From contig LR990730.1 in the NCBI GenBank assembly GCA_905142475.1, positions 310,001-374,000 of the forward strand: 64,000 nucleotides of DNA. Direction: 5' to 3'. Below the pieces are notes generated by a model. That model ran no database searches and was not told where the DNA came from. It saw only the letters and a list, made by a program, of their open reading frames with translations. The position numbers and the translations under genes are program-made. Every line of letters starts with the position of its first letter. Position 1 is the stretch's first letter. Source of the DNA: Xanthomonas hydrangeae. Lineage in GTDB: Bacteria; Pseudomonadota; Gammaproteobacteria; Xanthomonadales; Xanthomonadaceae. Positions 18,664-27,578 of the stretch are shown here, piece after piece.

Positions 18664-20823
18664 TCAGGCAGGCGGCGTTGCCCGATCGTCTCCGATCTGC
18701 ACGATCACCTCGTGCGACTGCGATGCGGACGCCACGCCTGGACGCAGCTGTTCCACCGCCTCCGGCAGGGTCAGCGAGGGTGTGGCATGAGTCGCAGATG
18801 ACGAGGCCTCGGACTGCTGGGTGAGCGCTTTGGCTTGACTCAAGAACTCTTCCACATCGCTGTTTTGCACGAGCGCATTGATGGCTCGACTCGCCTTGGT
18901 TGCCCGCCGTTGGGACAGCGCTTCGTTGGCGCCCCCCATTACGCCGCGCAATACTTGCTGCTTCAATCCGATGTCTGTCTCGCCCTCGCGGCGGTTGTTC
19001 TTGACGGTGATGGCGGTGTGCTGATTCAGCGCGCCGACTGCAGCCATGCCTCCTGACAGGGCGGAAATTGCCAACGTCTGCGGGATCGGCACGTTGCGCG
19101 TTCCGCCCTGCGCCGCGGAGCTGGCCTTGCCGATCACCGAGGACGCCGCGCTGCCCAGCACGCCTAGATGAAACATCTGGCCAATGCGTTGGGCGGTCTG
19201 TGCCGAGAACTCGCGCGAGGTGTACTTTTTGACGATATCGCCGATCAGTTGGTCCGATACCACAGACTTCTCGGCACCGAGCAGCAGCGTTGCAGCGACG
19301 CCGCCCGGATCGAGTTCGTCCAGCCTGCCTTCGCGCAAGGCTTGCAGATCCTGGCTCAGCAATTTCAGTGCCTTCGCGGGGCCGGCGCCGTGGCCCGCTT
19401 CCAGATCCAGGTCGTCGTCGCCTGTCGTCGCCTGCGTCGAGCTTGACGCGGCCAGTTCCGCTTTGAGTGCCTTTTCCATCGCCGTCAGTCCGTTGGTGAC
19501 ACGTTTCACCAGCGCCTGCGTAGGCGATTGAATCAGTTTGCGCAATTTGCCCTGATCGATCTCCTCCGCCGCCACTGGCTCGCCACGTGCAAGTTTCGAC
19601 TTGCCGGTGTCGGTCAATACATCGGCGTACAGCAGATTGAGCTTGTTGTTGTAATCCTGTTTTGCCTGTTCGTCGAAGCCGGCAGCCACATGCTGCGCAG
19701 CGGTCATCAGCAGGGCGCCGACGGTCTGCGCGGTCGGCGACAGCGCCCGCATTGCGCCGGTCTTGCTGAGCAGGCCCAGGCTGCTCGCCAATGGCGACCG
19801 CAGGATACGCGGGACAGCCTGCCAGCGATTGCCCATCCATTGCCGCTGGTGCGCGCCCTGGGTCATGACGAAGTCGTGCTGGGCCTGATGCAGGCGCGCT
19901 TCGGCTTGCAGCAATTGCCGGGCAGCGGCGGAGAGCTCGGCAGTTGGTGCTGCTGCGGGGTTCTGGTCTGCGGCCTGCTTGAGTACGCGGAACTTGTCGC
20001 AGCACTCGCTGAATGTTTCGATATGGCTTTCCAGCGCCTGCGCAAGGTCCGGCAGCCAATGCTTGTCGTTGATCTGATCCTTGTCCGGAACGATGACGTG
20101 CCCCCCATGCTCGCGGATGGATTCGCACAGGCTGACCACCGCCGACTGCTGTGCCGCATTCATGGGCGCGGCGATCGCTGCCGTCGCAAAGCCGAAGCCG
20201 GCGCCTGCCCATGGCTGACGGGTCGCGTAGTTGATCCAGGGCGAGACGATGTACTGCATTGCATTGTTGAGGAAGCTGCCGGTGGGGTTGGGCATGCCCG
20301 ACAGCAATGCGGTACGCCGCAAGTTCGAAACCTCGTTTTCGCTCAATCCCTGAGCCCTGTACCAAGCCATCGCATCCGTTTCGCGGATGCGGCCCAACAG
20401 ATCCGCATGTGTTGCTGCGCGTTCCTGCGGGCCGGTGGCATCTGGCAATTTCATCGGCCTCATCTTGTTGACGAGTTCGGCGGCCAATTGCGGCTCGACC
20501 GGCCGCTGCTTGTCGGCAGCCAATTGCTCCTTGAGTCGCACCAGCGACGTCGTGACGGGGTTTGCCGACGTTGCAGGCTGCGACACCTGCAGATCAACCA
20601 CGTTCACGTGGCTGGCCGTCTGGGATGCGTGCGCAGCGGCGTCTGCGGGCTCCTTGCCGCGCTTGCTCGGACGGCGCGAGAGCATGCTCAATGCGCCCTC
20701 GGGCTGGGCAGACGAATGGCTAGGCGATGCGTGCGGGGATGCTTCTTCCTCGATCTCATGGGTGCCCGCAGTTGACACTGACACGGGGCGATTGATCGGA
20801 TTGGCGGATGCAGCAGGTTTCAT
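18664..20823 (-). CDS. xopN: Type III secreted effector, probably XopN
   Basis: A 719-residue protein without a signal peptide. The first 100 residues are Ser/Pro/Ala-rich and unstructured, as expected for a type III secretion signal. From about residue 105 on it is almost wholly alpha-helical, with helical hairpins and Ala-rich helices (around 205-220 and 555-600), fitting the HEAT/ARM-like repeats of XopN. In X. campestris, as I recall, xopN lies between dcp and the MBL hydrolase, eight genes from the cGMP pair; that order is seen here. XopN suppresses plant pattern-triggered immunity. ATG 20823 follows AGGAG and begins the Ser/Pro-rich leader; a 783-residue extension is rejected. The family name rests on context and architecture. 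Confidence 0.72.
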   Translation of the reverse strand: MKPAASANPINRPVSVSTAGTHEIEEEASPHASPSHSSAQPEGALSMLSRRPSKRGKEPADAAAHASQTASHVNVVDLQVSQPATSANPVTTSLVRLKEQLAADKQRPVEPQLAAELVNKMRPMKLPDATGPQERAATHADLLGRIRETDAMAWYRAQGLSENEVSNLRRTALLSGMPNPTGSFLNNAMQYIVSPWINYATRQPWAGAGFGFATAAIAAPMNAAQQSAVVSLCESIREHGGHVIVPDKDQINDKHWLPDLAQALESHIETFSECCDKFRVLKQAADQNPAAAPTAELSAAARQLLQAEARLHQAQHDFVMTQGAHQRQWMGNRWQAVPRILRSPLASSLGLLSKTGAMRALSPTAQTVGALLMTAAQHVAAGFDEQAKQDYNNKLNLLYADVLTDTGKSKLARGEPVAAEEIDQGKLRKLIQSPTQALVKRVTNGLTAMEKALKAELAASSSTQATTGDDDLDLEAGHGAGPAKALKLLSQDLQALREGRLDELDPGGVAATLLLGAEKSVVSDQLIGDIVKKYTSREFSAQTAQRIGQMFHLGVLGSAASSVIGKASSAAQGGTRNVPIPQTLAISALSGGMAAVGALNQHTAITVKNNRREGETDIGLKQQVLRGVMGGANEALSQRRATKASRAINALVQNSDVEEFLSQAKALTQQSEASSSATHATPSLTLPEAVEQLRPGVASASQSHEVIVQIGDDRATPPA

Positions 20824-21064
20824 CAGATTTCTCCTGGTGCTTGATGCAGTGGCGGCATCGATCAATGGCCGGTGCCTAGAAATGAGATCGTCTACCACCC
20901 TGGAGCTGGGTGCATTGTCCAGGGCAGCATGGTCGCCATGGCTCGAAGGAAGCACCGCCTTCAACCACGCGACGCAACCGTTATCAGAGATGAAATCCCA
21001 AAAGGCGGACCGCACTGCGCGAGGATTGAATCAAACTGCCGAGGCCCATCTTTGCCGGACAACA

Positions 21065-21089
21065 GAACTGACGTCGCTGCATCCGAATC
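21065..21089 (-). promoter_or_regulatory. Imperfect PIP box upstream of the xopN-like gene
   Basis: On the minus strand TTCGG is followed after 15 bases by TTCTG, one mismatch from the HrpX consensus TTCGB-N15-TTCGB. It lies about 240 bases before the start codon. A good -10 at 30-32 bases downstream is not evident (TTGATT at 30 bases, TTTGAT at 29), so the site is tentative. Confidence 0.4.
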
Positions 21090-21126
21090 CCCAATCGGGT
21101 GCGCCGCGTTCCCCTGGCAGGATTGG

Positions 21127-21152
21127 GGAGGCCGTCACGCGTCACGGCCTCC
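21127..21152. terminator. Hairpin downstream of the MBL hydrolase gene
   Basis: Stem GGAGGCCGT / ACGGCCTCC with an 8-base loop lies about 120 bases after the MBL gene stop on its strand. It would separate that gene from the effector promoter. There is no T-run, so the assignment is moderate. Confidence 0.4.
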
Positions 21153-21273
21153 GTGCGTATCTGCGTGCGTGGTGCGCCATCAAAACCTGATGGCAACGCG
21201 TCGGCATGCCTCAGCCAATTACCGGGTCGCCACCAACCCCTTCCGACGCCTGCGTCGCAGCGTCCTGTCGCCA

Positions 21274-22302
21274 CTAACGCACGCGGTTGTCGGGGGCATT
21301 CAAATCCACGCGTTCGCCCATGCACGGTGTGGCCAGGGCAACGCCGGCGGCGTCGGCCAGCGCCACGATGCGCTCCAGCGGCTCGGACCAGACATGCATG
21401 GCCAGATCGAAAGTGCCGTTGTGGATCGGCAGCAAGGTGCGCCCGCCGACATCGATAAACGCCTGCAGGCTCTGCTCCGGCTGCATGTGCACGTCCGGCC
21501 ACATCTGGTCGTAGGCGCCGTTTTCGATCAGCGCCACATCGAATGGCCCCAGACGCTGGCCGATTGTCTTGAAGTGCGGGCCATAGCCACCGTCGCCACT
21601 GAAGAACACCCGCAGGTCGGCGTCCTGGATCGCCCACGAGCACCACAGCGTGCGGTCGCGGTCGAACAGGCCGCGGCCGGAAAAATGCCGCGACGGCGTG
21701 GCGGTGAGGGTGAGGCCACCCACCTCCACCGATTGCCACCAGTCCAGCTGCCGCACCTTGCCCGGGTCCAAGCCCCAGCGCACCAGCAGGTCGCCCACGC
21801 CCAGCGGCGCGACGAACACTCCGACACGGTCGGCCAGGGCGGCAATGGTGGCGCGGTCCAGGTGGTCGTAGTGGTTGTGCGACAGCAGGACGCCGGCCAG
21901 CGGTGGCAGCGCGTCCAGCGCGATCGGCGGCGCGTGGAAGCGCTTGGGCCCGGCAAACGCGAACGGCGAGGCGCGCTTGGAGAACACCGGATCGGTCAGC
22001 CACAGGCCGCCACGCAGTTTCATCAGCACTGTGGAATGACCGAGCCGGAACAGGCTGTGGTCGGGTGCGTCGCGCACCTGCGCCGCGCTCAGCGGCAGCA
22101 CCGGCAGCGCCTGCGACGGCACCGTGTGCGTGGGTTTGTTGAACAGCACCTCCCACAACAGACGCAAGCCACCCAGCACACCGGGCTGGCTCAGGCGGGT
22201 GGGCAGTGCGTTGCGGAAGCGGCCGTTGCGGAACTGCGGCGAGGCAACATGCGAGGCGGTGCGTGGCAGATGACGGGACTGGGTGGGCACGACGCTATCC
22301 AT
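21274..22302 (-). CDS. MBL-fold metallohydrolase (UlaG/NAPE-PLD-like)
   Basis: A 342-residue metallo-beta-lactamase-fold protein. The metal-binding motif HNHYDHLD lies after a conserved GHSTVLMKLRGG segment; further ligands are in TPSRHFSGRGLFDRD, SGDGGYGPHF and the C-terminal LPIHNGTFDLAMH. This arrangement is that of the UlaG and N-acyl-phosphatidylethanolamine phospholipase D-like group, so the substrate may be a phosphodiester or lactone. There is no clear signal peptide. It is divergent from a TetR gene with a palindrome between them, which suggests control by that regulator. Confidence 0.85.
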   Translation of the reverse strand: MDSVVPTQSRHLPRTASHVASPQFRNGRFRNALPTRLSQPGVLGGLRLLWEVLFNKPTHTVPSQALPVLPLSAAQVRDAPDHSLFRLGHSTVLMKLRGGLWLTDPVFSKRASPFAFAGPKRFHAPPIALDALPPLAGVLLSHNHYDHLDRATIAALADRVGVFVAPLGVGDLLVRWGLDPGKVRQLDWWQSVEVGGLTLTATPSRHFSGRGLFDRDRTLWCSWAIQDADLRVFFSGDGGYGPHFKTIGQRLGPFDVALIENGAYDQMWPDVHMQPEQSLQAFIDVGGRTLLPIHNGTFDLAMHVWSEPLERIVALADAAGVALATPCMGERVDLNAPDNRVR

Positions 22303-22346
22303 CGGTGGGGGGGCGGACGAACCGGCGATGCCGGCGCTGTAATTAC

Positions 22347-22361
22347 ACTACACAGTGTAGT
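22347..22361. promoter_or_regulatory. TetR-type operator between the MBL and tetR genes
   Basis: ACTACAC-A-GTGTAGT is a perfect 7-bp inverted repeat around one base, in the 101-base gap between divergent starts. It is the only strong palindrome there, so it probably binds the adjacent TetR protein and controls both directions. Confidence 0.65.
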
Positions 22362-22403
22362 TTTATCTTGGGGAATGTAAACCGAGCGGTGTAACATTGC
22401 ACC

Positions 22404-23036
22404 ATGTCCAGTTCATCCGACGCGGCGCCGGCGCAGCAACGGCTCACCGACCGCAAGCGCCACGCCATTGTCGAGGCGGCCATCGCCGAGTTCCGCCAGC
22501 ACGGGTTCGAGGCCACCAGCATGGACCGCGTGGCGGCCACGGCCGGCGTGTCCAAGCGCACCGTCTATAACCATTTCCCCAGCAAGGACGCGCTATTTGG
22601 CGAGATCCTGCGCGGGCTGTGGCAGCGCAGCGCCGACGCGGTAAACCTTGCCTACCGGCCCGATCAGCCCTTGCGCGCGCAGTTGATCCAGCTCCTGCAG
22701 CAAAAGCTGCGCCTGCTCGACGACCCGGCGTTTATCGACCTGTCGCGCGTGGCCATCGCCGAGGGCATCCACTCGCCGGCGCGTGCGCGCGAACTGATAT
22801 CGCAGCTGGGCAGCAAGGAAGAAGGCACCACCACCTGGCTGCGCGCCGCATTGGCCGACGGCCGGCTGGCAGGCGTGGACGCGGACTTTGCCTCACAGCA
22901 GTTGCAGGCGCTGATCAAAGGCTTCGCGTTCTGGCCGCAGCTCACCATGGGCCAGCCGCCGCTGTCACCGCAGCAACAGACCCAGGTGGCCGAATCGGCG
23001 GTAGCGATGTTCCTGGGGCTGTACGGCCACCAGTGA
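22404..23036 (+). CDS. TetR/AcrR-family transcriptional regulator
   Basis: A 210-residue repressor. The N-terminal helix-turn-helix includes ATSMDRVAATAGVSKRTVYN and HFPSKDALFGEIL; the C-terminal part (about residues 80-210) is a ligand pocket of the AefR type, with LLDDPAFIDLSRV. It is divergent from the MBL hydrolase gene with a clear palindrome between them, and convergent with the antiporter gene (stop to stop 17 bases). It probably represses the hydrolase and itself. Inducer unknown. Confidence 0.88.
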   Translation: MSSSSDAAPAQQRLTDRKRHAIVEAAIAEFRQHGFEATSMDRVAATAGVSKRTVYNHFPSKDALFGEILRGLWQRSADAVNLAYRPDQPLRAQLIQLLQQKLRLLDDPAFIDLSRVAIAEGIHSPARARELISQLGSKEEGTTTWLRAALADGRLAGVDADFASQQLQALIKGFAFWPQLTMGQPPLSPQQQTQVAESAVAMFLGLYGHQ

Positions 23037-23053
23037 GTGTGTGCGCCGCATCG

Positions 23054-24316
23054 TCAATGCGGCCAGTGACTTGCTCCCAGCCCGGTGGCGTTGGCCGTGT
23101 GCCGGCCGCGTTGCAACAAGGCCACCATCGGCGAGGTCATCACCGTGGTCACCAGGGTCATGCCGAACAGCAGGGTGAACAGATCCGGCCCGATCACGCC
23201 GCTGTCCAGGCCGATCTTGATCACCACCAGCTCCATCAGGCCACGCGCATTCATCAGCGAGCCCACGGTCAGGCTGTCGCGCCAATCGTGACCGCTCAGG
23301 CGCGCGCCCAGCATGCAGCCGACCAGCTTGCCGGTGACCGCCACGCCGACAACCAGCGCGAAGCCGGCGATGCCGGCGCCCACGAAGACGCCCGGGCTGG
23401 TGGCCTGGCCGGCGACCGCAAACAGCACCGGCATCAGCAAGGTAATCGCCAATGGCTCGATGCGCTCGGCCAGGTGTTCCAGCAAGCGGTCATCGCGCGG
23501 CACGCAGATGCCGAACAGGAACGCGCCGAAGATCGCATGCAGGCCGATCCACTCGGCTACTGCGGCGCAGGCCAGCACACCGATCAGCACCCACACCAGC
23601 GCAGTTGGCGCATAGCCTCCATCGCGCGCACGCGGCCTCAGCAGGCGCGCATAGACGGGTTTCAACAGGCCGAACACCACCGCAATCAACACCAACGCGC
23701 CGGCGGCAGTGAAGCCGACACCGCCATGGCTGTTGCCGCCGGTCAGCGTGAGCACGAGCGCCAGGAACATCCACACCGTGGCATCGTCGATCACCGCCGC
23801 GCCCAGCGCCAACCGGCCCGCAGGCGTACGGGTCAGGTTGCGGTCCTTGAGGATGCGCGCCAGCACCGGAAATGCGGTGACCGACATCGCCGCAGCGATG
23901 AACAACGCGAACGGCCAGAAACCGATGCCCGGCGGTGCGAAGCGCGCAAACAACCAGGGTGCGGCGGCCAGACCAAGCAACAACGGCAGCGCGATGCCCG
24001 ACAAACCCACCAGGATCGATGCACGGACCTGCGCCTTGGTGCCTTCCGGCGCGCGCAGCTCCACGCCCACGATGAACATGAAAAGCACCACGCCGATGTT
24101 GGCCAGGCCGGACAATGGCGGCAGGCTGTTGGCGGCGAACACCACGCCATGCACGTCCGGCAACCACGCGCCGAATGCGATCGGCCCGAGCAGCAAGCCT
24201 GCGGCCATCTCGCCGATTACCGGTGGCTGCCCGAAGCGTTGCAGCAGCGCGCCGCACGCACGTGCCGCACCCATGATCACCGCCAACTGCACCAGCAACA
24301 ACGTGGTCGAATTCAT
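23054..24316 (-). CDS. Monovalent cation:proton antiporter (CPA2/KefB-like, membrane part only)
   Basis: A 420-residue polytopic inner-membrane protein with about 12 hydrophobic segments. Typical CPA2 features are GQPPVIGEMAAGLLLGP near the N-terminus, the paired charged site in AAVIDDATVWMFLAL, and a late VVIKIGLDSGVIGPDLFTL. It lacks the cytoplasmic TrkA-N/RCK domain of full-length KefB/KefC. It probably exchanges Na+ or K+ for protons. A perfect inverted repeat lies 60-87 bases upstream of its start. Confidence 0.88.
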   Translation of the reverse strand: MNSTTLLLVQLAVIMGAARACGALLQRFGQPPVIGEMAAGLLLGPIAFGAWLPDVHGVVFAANSLPPLSGLANIGVVLFMFIVGVELRAPEGTKAQVRASILVGLSGIALPLLLGLAAAPWLFARFAPPGIGFWPFALFIAAAMSVTAFPVLARILKDRNLTRTPAGRLALGAAVIDDATVWMFLALVLTLTGGNSHGGVGFTAAGALVLIAVVFGLLKPVYARLLRPRARDGGYAPTALVWVLIGVLACAAVAEWIGLHAIFGAFLFGICVPRDDRLLEHLAERIEPLAITLLMPVLFAVAGQATSPGVFVGAGIAGFALVVGVAVTGKLVGCMLGARLSGHDWRDSLTVGSLMNARGLMELVVIKIGLDSGVIGPDLFTLLFGMTLVTTVMTSPMVALLQRGRHTANATGLGASHWPH

Positions 24317-24693
24317 TACGTCAGCCTTTTCATCGGTTGAGTCGGCTCGCCCAGCGGCGCGGGACGGCTGCGCACCTGGTCAGTGGTCCCCCCGACTGAC
24401 CAGCGGTTGATGACTGCGGTGATACCACAGCATCGGCCTAGTCTATGACGACAACCACCGTGCAGTCGCATCGAGCCGACATGGTGCGGCGCACTGCGCG
24501 CTGCATGCGGAAGCCGATCGTCGGTGCTGCCTTGCGTGCGCCTGCACGGCGCGATCGAGCGATGCCCTCAATGGCAGCCCGCATGCCGCACACGGCATCG
24601 CCGATGGAGCGCGCGTGGCGACCGCCCGCGTCGTGCCTGGCGCGCAAGCTAAAGGCGCGAGGCGAATGCACGCGTACACGTCAGCCAGAAGAG
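24317..24693. other. Intergenic region between antiporter and LysR genes
   Basis: About 375 bases. Apart from the inverted repeat at 24376-24403 I see no coding sequence or RNA gene. Short frames on both strands have no family features. Confidence 0.5.
24376..24403. promoter_or_regulatory. Inverted repeat upstream of the antiporter gene
   Basis: CTGGTCAGT and ACTGACCAG form a perfect 9-bp inverted repeat with a 10-base spacer, 60-87 bases before the antiporter ATG. It may be an operator or a 5' UTR hairpin. No regulator gene lies directly beside it. Confidence 0.4.
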
Positions 24694-25650
24694 TCACCGC
24701 TCCGAATCGCCACTCTCGTCATACCCGCGCGGGGTAAACAGATCCGGCTGGATCAGCTCGATAAACGCGCGTGCCTGCGGCGAGAGATATTTACCCTTGC
24801 GCACCACCACGCCATAGCTGCGCGTAGGGAAGTAGTCCTTGAGCGAGCGGGTGGCGAGTTTGTCGCGGTCGGCCTCGGTGACGCAGATTGCGGTGACGAT
24901 GGAAATGCCCATGCCCATCGCAACGTATTGCTTGATCACCTCCCAACCGCCCACTTCCAAGGCCACGGTGTAGGGCACGCGTGCCTGTTGGAAGACCAGA
25001 TCGACCAGTCGATAGGTCACTTGCCTGCGCGGCGGCAGGATCAGCGGATACGGCGACAGATCCTGAAGCGTCACACTGGGCTTGCTTGCCAGCGGGTGAT
25101 CGGGCGGGGTGATCAACAGCTGTTCGAAGCGATACACCGGCGCGTAGTTGAGGTCGGCCGGTACGTCCAGCATCGAGCCCACTGCCAGGTCCACCGCATC
25201 CTCGCGCAGCAGGTCGGTGCCGTCGGCGCTGATGGCGTTGTGCAGGGTCAGCCGCACGTCCGGATGGCGCGCGCGGAAGTTGGCCACGATGCGCGGCAGC
25301 AGATACAGGATGGTGGAACTGTTGGCGGCGATAGTGAGCTCGCCCGCATCCAGCCCGCGCACCTTCTCGCGAAAGCTCGCTTCCAGGCCGTCCAGGCTTT
25401 CCACCAGCGGCAGTGCCATGTCGTAGAGCAGCTGGCCCTCGCGGCTGGGTGTCATCCGGCGCCCGGAACGCTCGAACAAGGCCACGCCCAGGTCGCGTTC
25501 CAGCGCCTGCAATTGCAGCGTCACCGCCGGCTGGCTGACGTAAAGCGCCTCAGCCGCCCGTGAGACGGAGCCTAATCGCACTGTCTGACAGAACGCGCGC
25601 AGTGGCTTGAGCCGGTCGGATTTGTAGGAAAATCTAGGGGTTGGCGCCAT
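24694..25650 (-). CDS. LysR-family regulator (CysB-like), divergent from aceB
   Basis: A 318-residue LysR-type regulator. The N-terminal winged helix is near residues 14-75 (LRAFCQTVRLGSVSRAAEAL, then YVSQPAVTLQLQALE), followed by a substrate-binding domain of the periplasmic-binding-protein fold. It is divergent from aceB, with 119 bases between the starts that contain a perfect inverted repeat with T-N11-A spacing. This context strongly suggests that it controls the glyoxylate-shunt genes in response to a carbon metabolite; the ligand is not deducible. Confidence 0.88.
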   Translation of the reverse strand: MAPTPRFSYKSDRLKPLRAFCQTVRLGSVSRAAEALYVSQPAVTLQLQALERDLGVALFERSGRRMTPSREGQLLYDMALPLVESLDGLEASFREKVRGLDAGELTIAANSSTILYLLPRIVANFRARHPDVRLTLHNAISADGTDLLREDAVDLAVGSMLDVPADLNYAPVYRFEQLLITPPDHPLASKPSVTLQDLSPYPLILPPRRQVTYRLVDLVFQQARVPYTVALEVGGWEVIKQYVAMGMGISIVTAICVTEADRDKLATRSLKDYFPTRSYGVVVRKGKYLSPQARAFIELIQPDLFTPRGYDESGDSER

Positions 25651-25673
25651 TTCAACAGTCGCCGCACTTCAGT

Positions 25674-25717
25674 ATAAGTCTGGCTTATTTACAGCATTGA
25701 TAAAACTGCTTTGTCAA
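25674..25717. promoter_or_regulatory. LysR-type operator region between lysR and aceB
   Basis: ATAAG-TCTGG-CTTAT (25674-25688) is a perfect inverted repeat with the T-N11-A spacing typical of LysR regulators. A second repeat, TTGATAAA-ACTGC-TTTGTCAA (25697-25717, 7 of 8 pairs), lies nine bases further toward aceB. Two sites side by side fit recognition and activation half-sites. Confidence 0.6.
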
Positions 25718-25769
25718 ATAGTTGCTGGCGGCGCACGGTGCAAGTCCGGATGCACAAGGACTCCCCGAC

Positions 25770-27386
25770 ATGTCTGCCACCGCTTTTGCCCCACGCCCTA
25801 TCGAACGCGCCACTCCCGGTCTGTCGCTGACCACGCAGGTGGCCGGCCAGGCAGAACTCCTGCCAGCCGCCGCGTTGGCGTTGCTTGTGTCGCTGCACCG
25901 GGCGATCGAACCCGGTCGCCAGCAGCGCTTGGCCCAGCGGCGGGTGCGGCAGGCCGACTTCGACGCCGGCCAGTTGCCGGACTTCCGCCCCGACACCCGC
26001 GCCATCCGCGCCGGCGACTGGCGCGTGGCCGCACTGCCGGCGGCGCTGCAGGATCGCCGCGTCGAGATCACCGGCCCCACCGATCCGAAAATGGTCATCA
26101 ACGCGCTGAACTCCGGCGCCAAGGTGTTCATGGCCGACTTCGAGGATTCCACCGCACCAACCTGGCGCAACCTGCTGGCCGGGCAACGCACGCTGGCTGC
26201 TGCGGTACGCGGCGATCTCAGCTTCGATGCGCCCAACGGCAAGCACTACGCGCTGCGCCCGGAAGCCGAACGTGCGGTATTGATCGTGCGCCCGCGCGGC
26301 TGGCATCTGGATGAAAAGCACGTGCTCATCGATGGGCAGCCGCTGGCCGGCGGCTTGTTCGATGCCGCCCTGTTCGCCTACCACAACGGCCGCGCGCTGC
26401 TGGCCAAGGACCGCGGCCCGTATCTGTACCTGCCCAAGCTGCAGAGCATGGAAGAAGCCGCGCTGTGGGAGACCGCGCTGGCGCATATCGAAGCGATGCT
26501 CGGCCTGCCGCATGGGCAGATCAAGGTGACCGTGCTGATCGAAACGCTGCCGGCGGTGTTCGAGATGGACGAGATCCTGCACGCGCTGCGCGACCGCATC
26601 GTCGGGCTGAACTGCGGGCGCTGGGATTACATCTTTTCGTATCTGAAAACCTTTCGCGCGCATCGCGACCGCGTGCTGCCCGAGCGTGGCCAGGTCACCA
26701 TGACCCAGCCGTTCTTGAAGGCGTATTCGGAGCTGTTGATCAAGACCTGCCATCGCCGTGGCGCGCATGCGATGGGCGGCATGGCCGCGCAGATTCCGAT
26801 CAATCACGACGAAGCCGCCAACGAGCAGGCGATGGCGCGCGTGCGTGCCGACAAGCTGCGCGAAGTGACGGCCGGGCACGATGGCACCTGGGTGGCGCAT
26901 CCGGCCTTGATCCCGGTGGCGATGAAATTGTTCGACGAGCACATGCCCACTGCGCATCAGCATCACGTCTTGCGCAACGATGTGCAGGTGACGCGCGACA
27001 TGTTGATCGCCCCCTCGCCGGGCAACGTCACTCGCGCCGGTTTCGAAGGCAATGTGGAAGTGTGCGTGCGCTACCTGGCCGCCTGGCTGGACGGCAATGG
27101 CTGCGTGCCGATCCACAACCTGATGGAAGACGCCGCCACTGCAGAAATCAGCCGCGCGCAGCTGTGGCAGTGGCTGCATCATGGCCAGCATCTGGACGAC
27201 GGCACTGCCATCGATCAGCAGTTATTGCAGGCCGCGTTGCGTGCGCTGCCGGCACGCCTGGGAGCGACCAATGCACTGCCTGGCGCTGCGCGCATCGACG
27301 ACGCCATTGCCTTGCTGGAAACACTCAGTCGCGCCGATGAACTGGCCGACTTCCTCACCGTTCCGGCGTATCGATTGATCGATTGA
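25770..27386 (+). CDS. aceB: Malate synthase A
   Basis: A 538-residue malate synthase of the A type, condensing glyoxylate with acetyl-CoA to malate. Signatures include GPTDPKMVINALNSGAKVFM, ADFEDSTAPTWRN, IETLPAVFEMDEILHALR and AHAMGGMAAQIPI. The length matches the family. ATG 25770 is preceded by AAGGA at a suitable distance; the frame is open further upstream without homologous sequence. aceA follows after 192 bases, so both shunt enzymes are probably made together under the divergent LysR regulator. Confidence 0.96.
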   Translation: MSATAFAPRPIERATPGLSLTTQVAGQAELLPAAALALLVSLHRAIEPGRQQRLAQRRVRQADFDAGQLPDFRPDTRAIRAGDWRVAALPAALQDRRVEITGPTDPKMVINALNSGAKVFMADFEDSTAPTWRNLLAGQRTLAAAVRGDLSFDAPNGKHYALRPEAERAVLIVRPRGWHLDEKHVLIDGQPLAGGLFDAALFAYHNGRALLAKDRGPYLYLPKLQSMEEAALWETALAHIEAMLGLPHGQIKVTVLIETLPAVFEMDEILHALRDRIVGLNCGRWDYIFSYLKTFRAHRDRVLPERGQVTMTQPFLKAYSELLIKTCHRRGAHAMGGMAAQIPINHDEAANEQAMARVRADKLREVTAGHDGTWVAHPALIPVAMKLFDEHMPTAHQHHVLRNDVQVTRDMLIAPSPGNVTRAGFEGNVEVCVRYLAAWLDGNGCVPIHNLMEDAATAEISRAQLWQWLHHGQHLDDGTAIDQQLLQAALRALPARLGATNALPGAARIDDAIALLETLSRADELADFLTVPAYRLID

Positions 27387-27578
27387 TCTATCCACTGCAG
27401 TGACAGGCCACAGCACGCGTGCTGTCGCTGCAACCCATCAACGCAACGCACTACGTCAACACTGCACACCGCCCGATTGCGCCCACGCGCAACGACGGCC
27501 ATGCCATGTCCCGCGCACAGCACACCGCGCGATTCCTTTCTCATTGCATCCGCCGTATCCCTGTCAGGAGAACGCACC

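Larger units (their letters stand above)
20824..21273. other. Leader and promoter region of the effector gene
   Basis: About 450 bases between the effector start and the convergently reading end of the MBL hydrolase gene. It holds an imperfect PIP box (21065-21089) and a hairpin (21127-21152). No gene is convincing. Confidence 0.5.

Noticed and set aside
20824..21015. N-terminal extension of the effector to 783 residues
   Set aside because: The extension has no ribosome site, an unlikely composition for a secretion signal, and ATG 20823 has AGGAG at a good distance.
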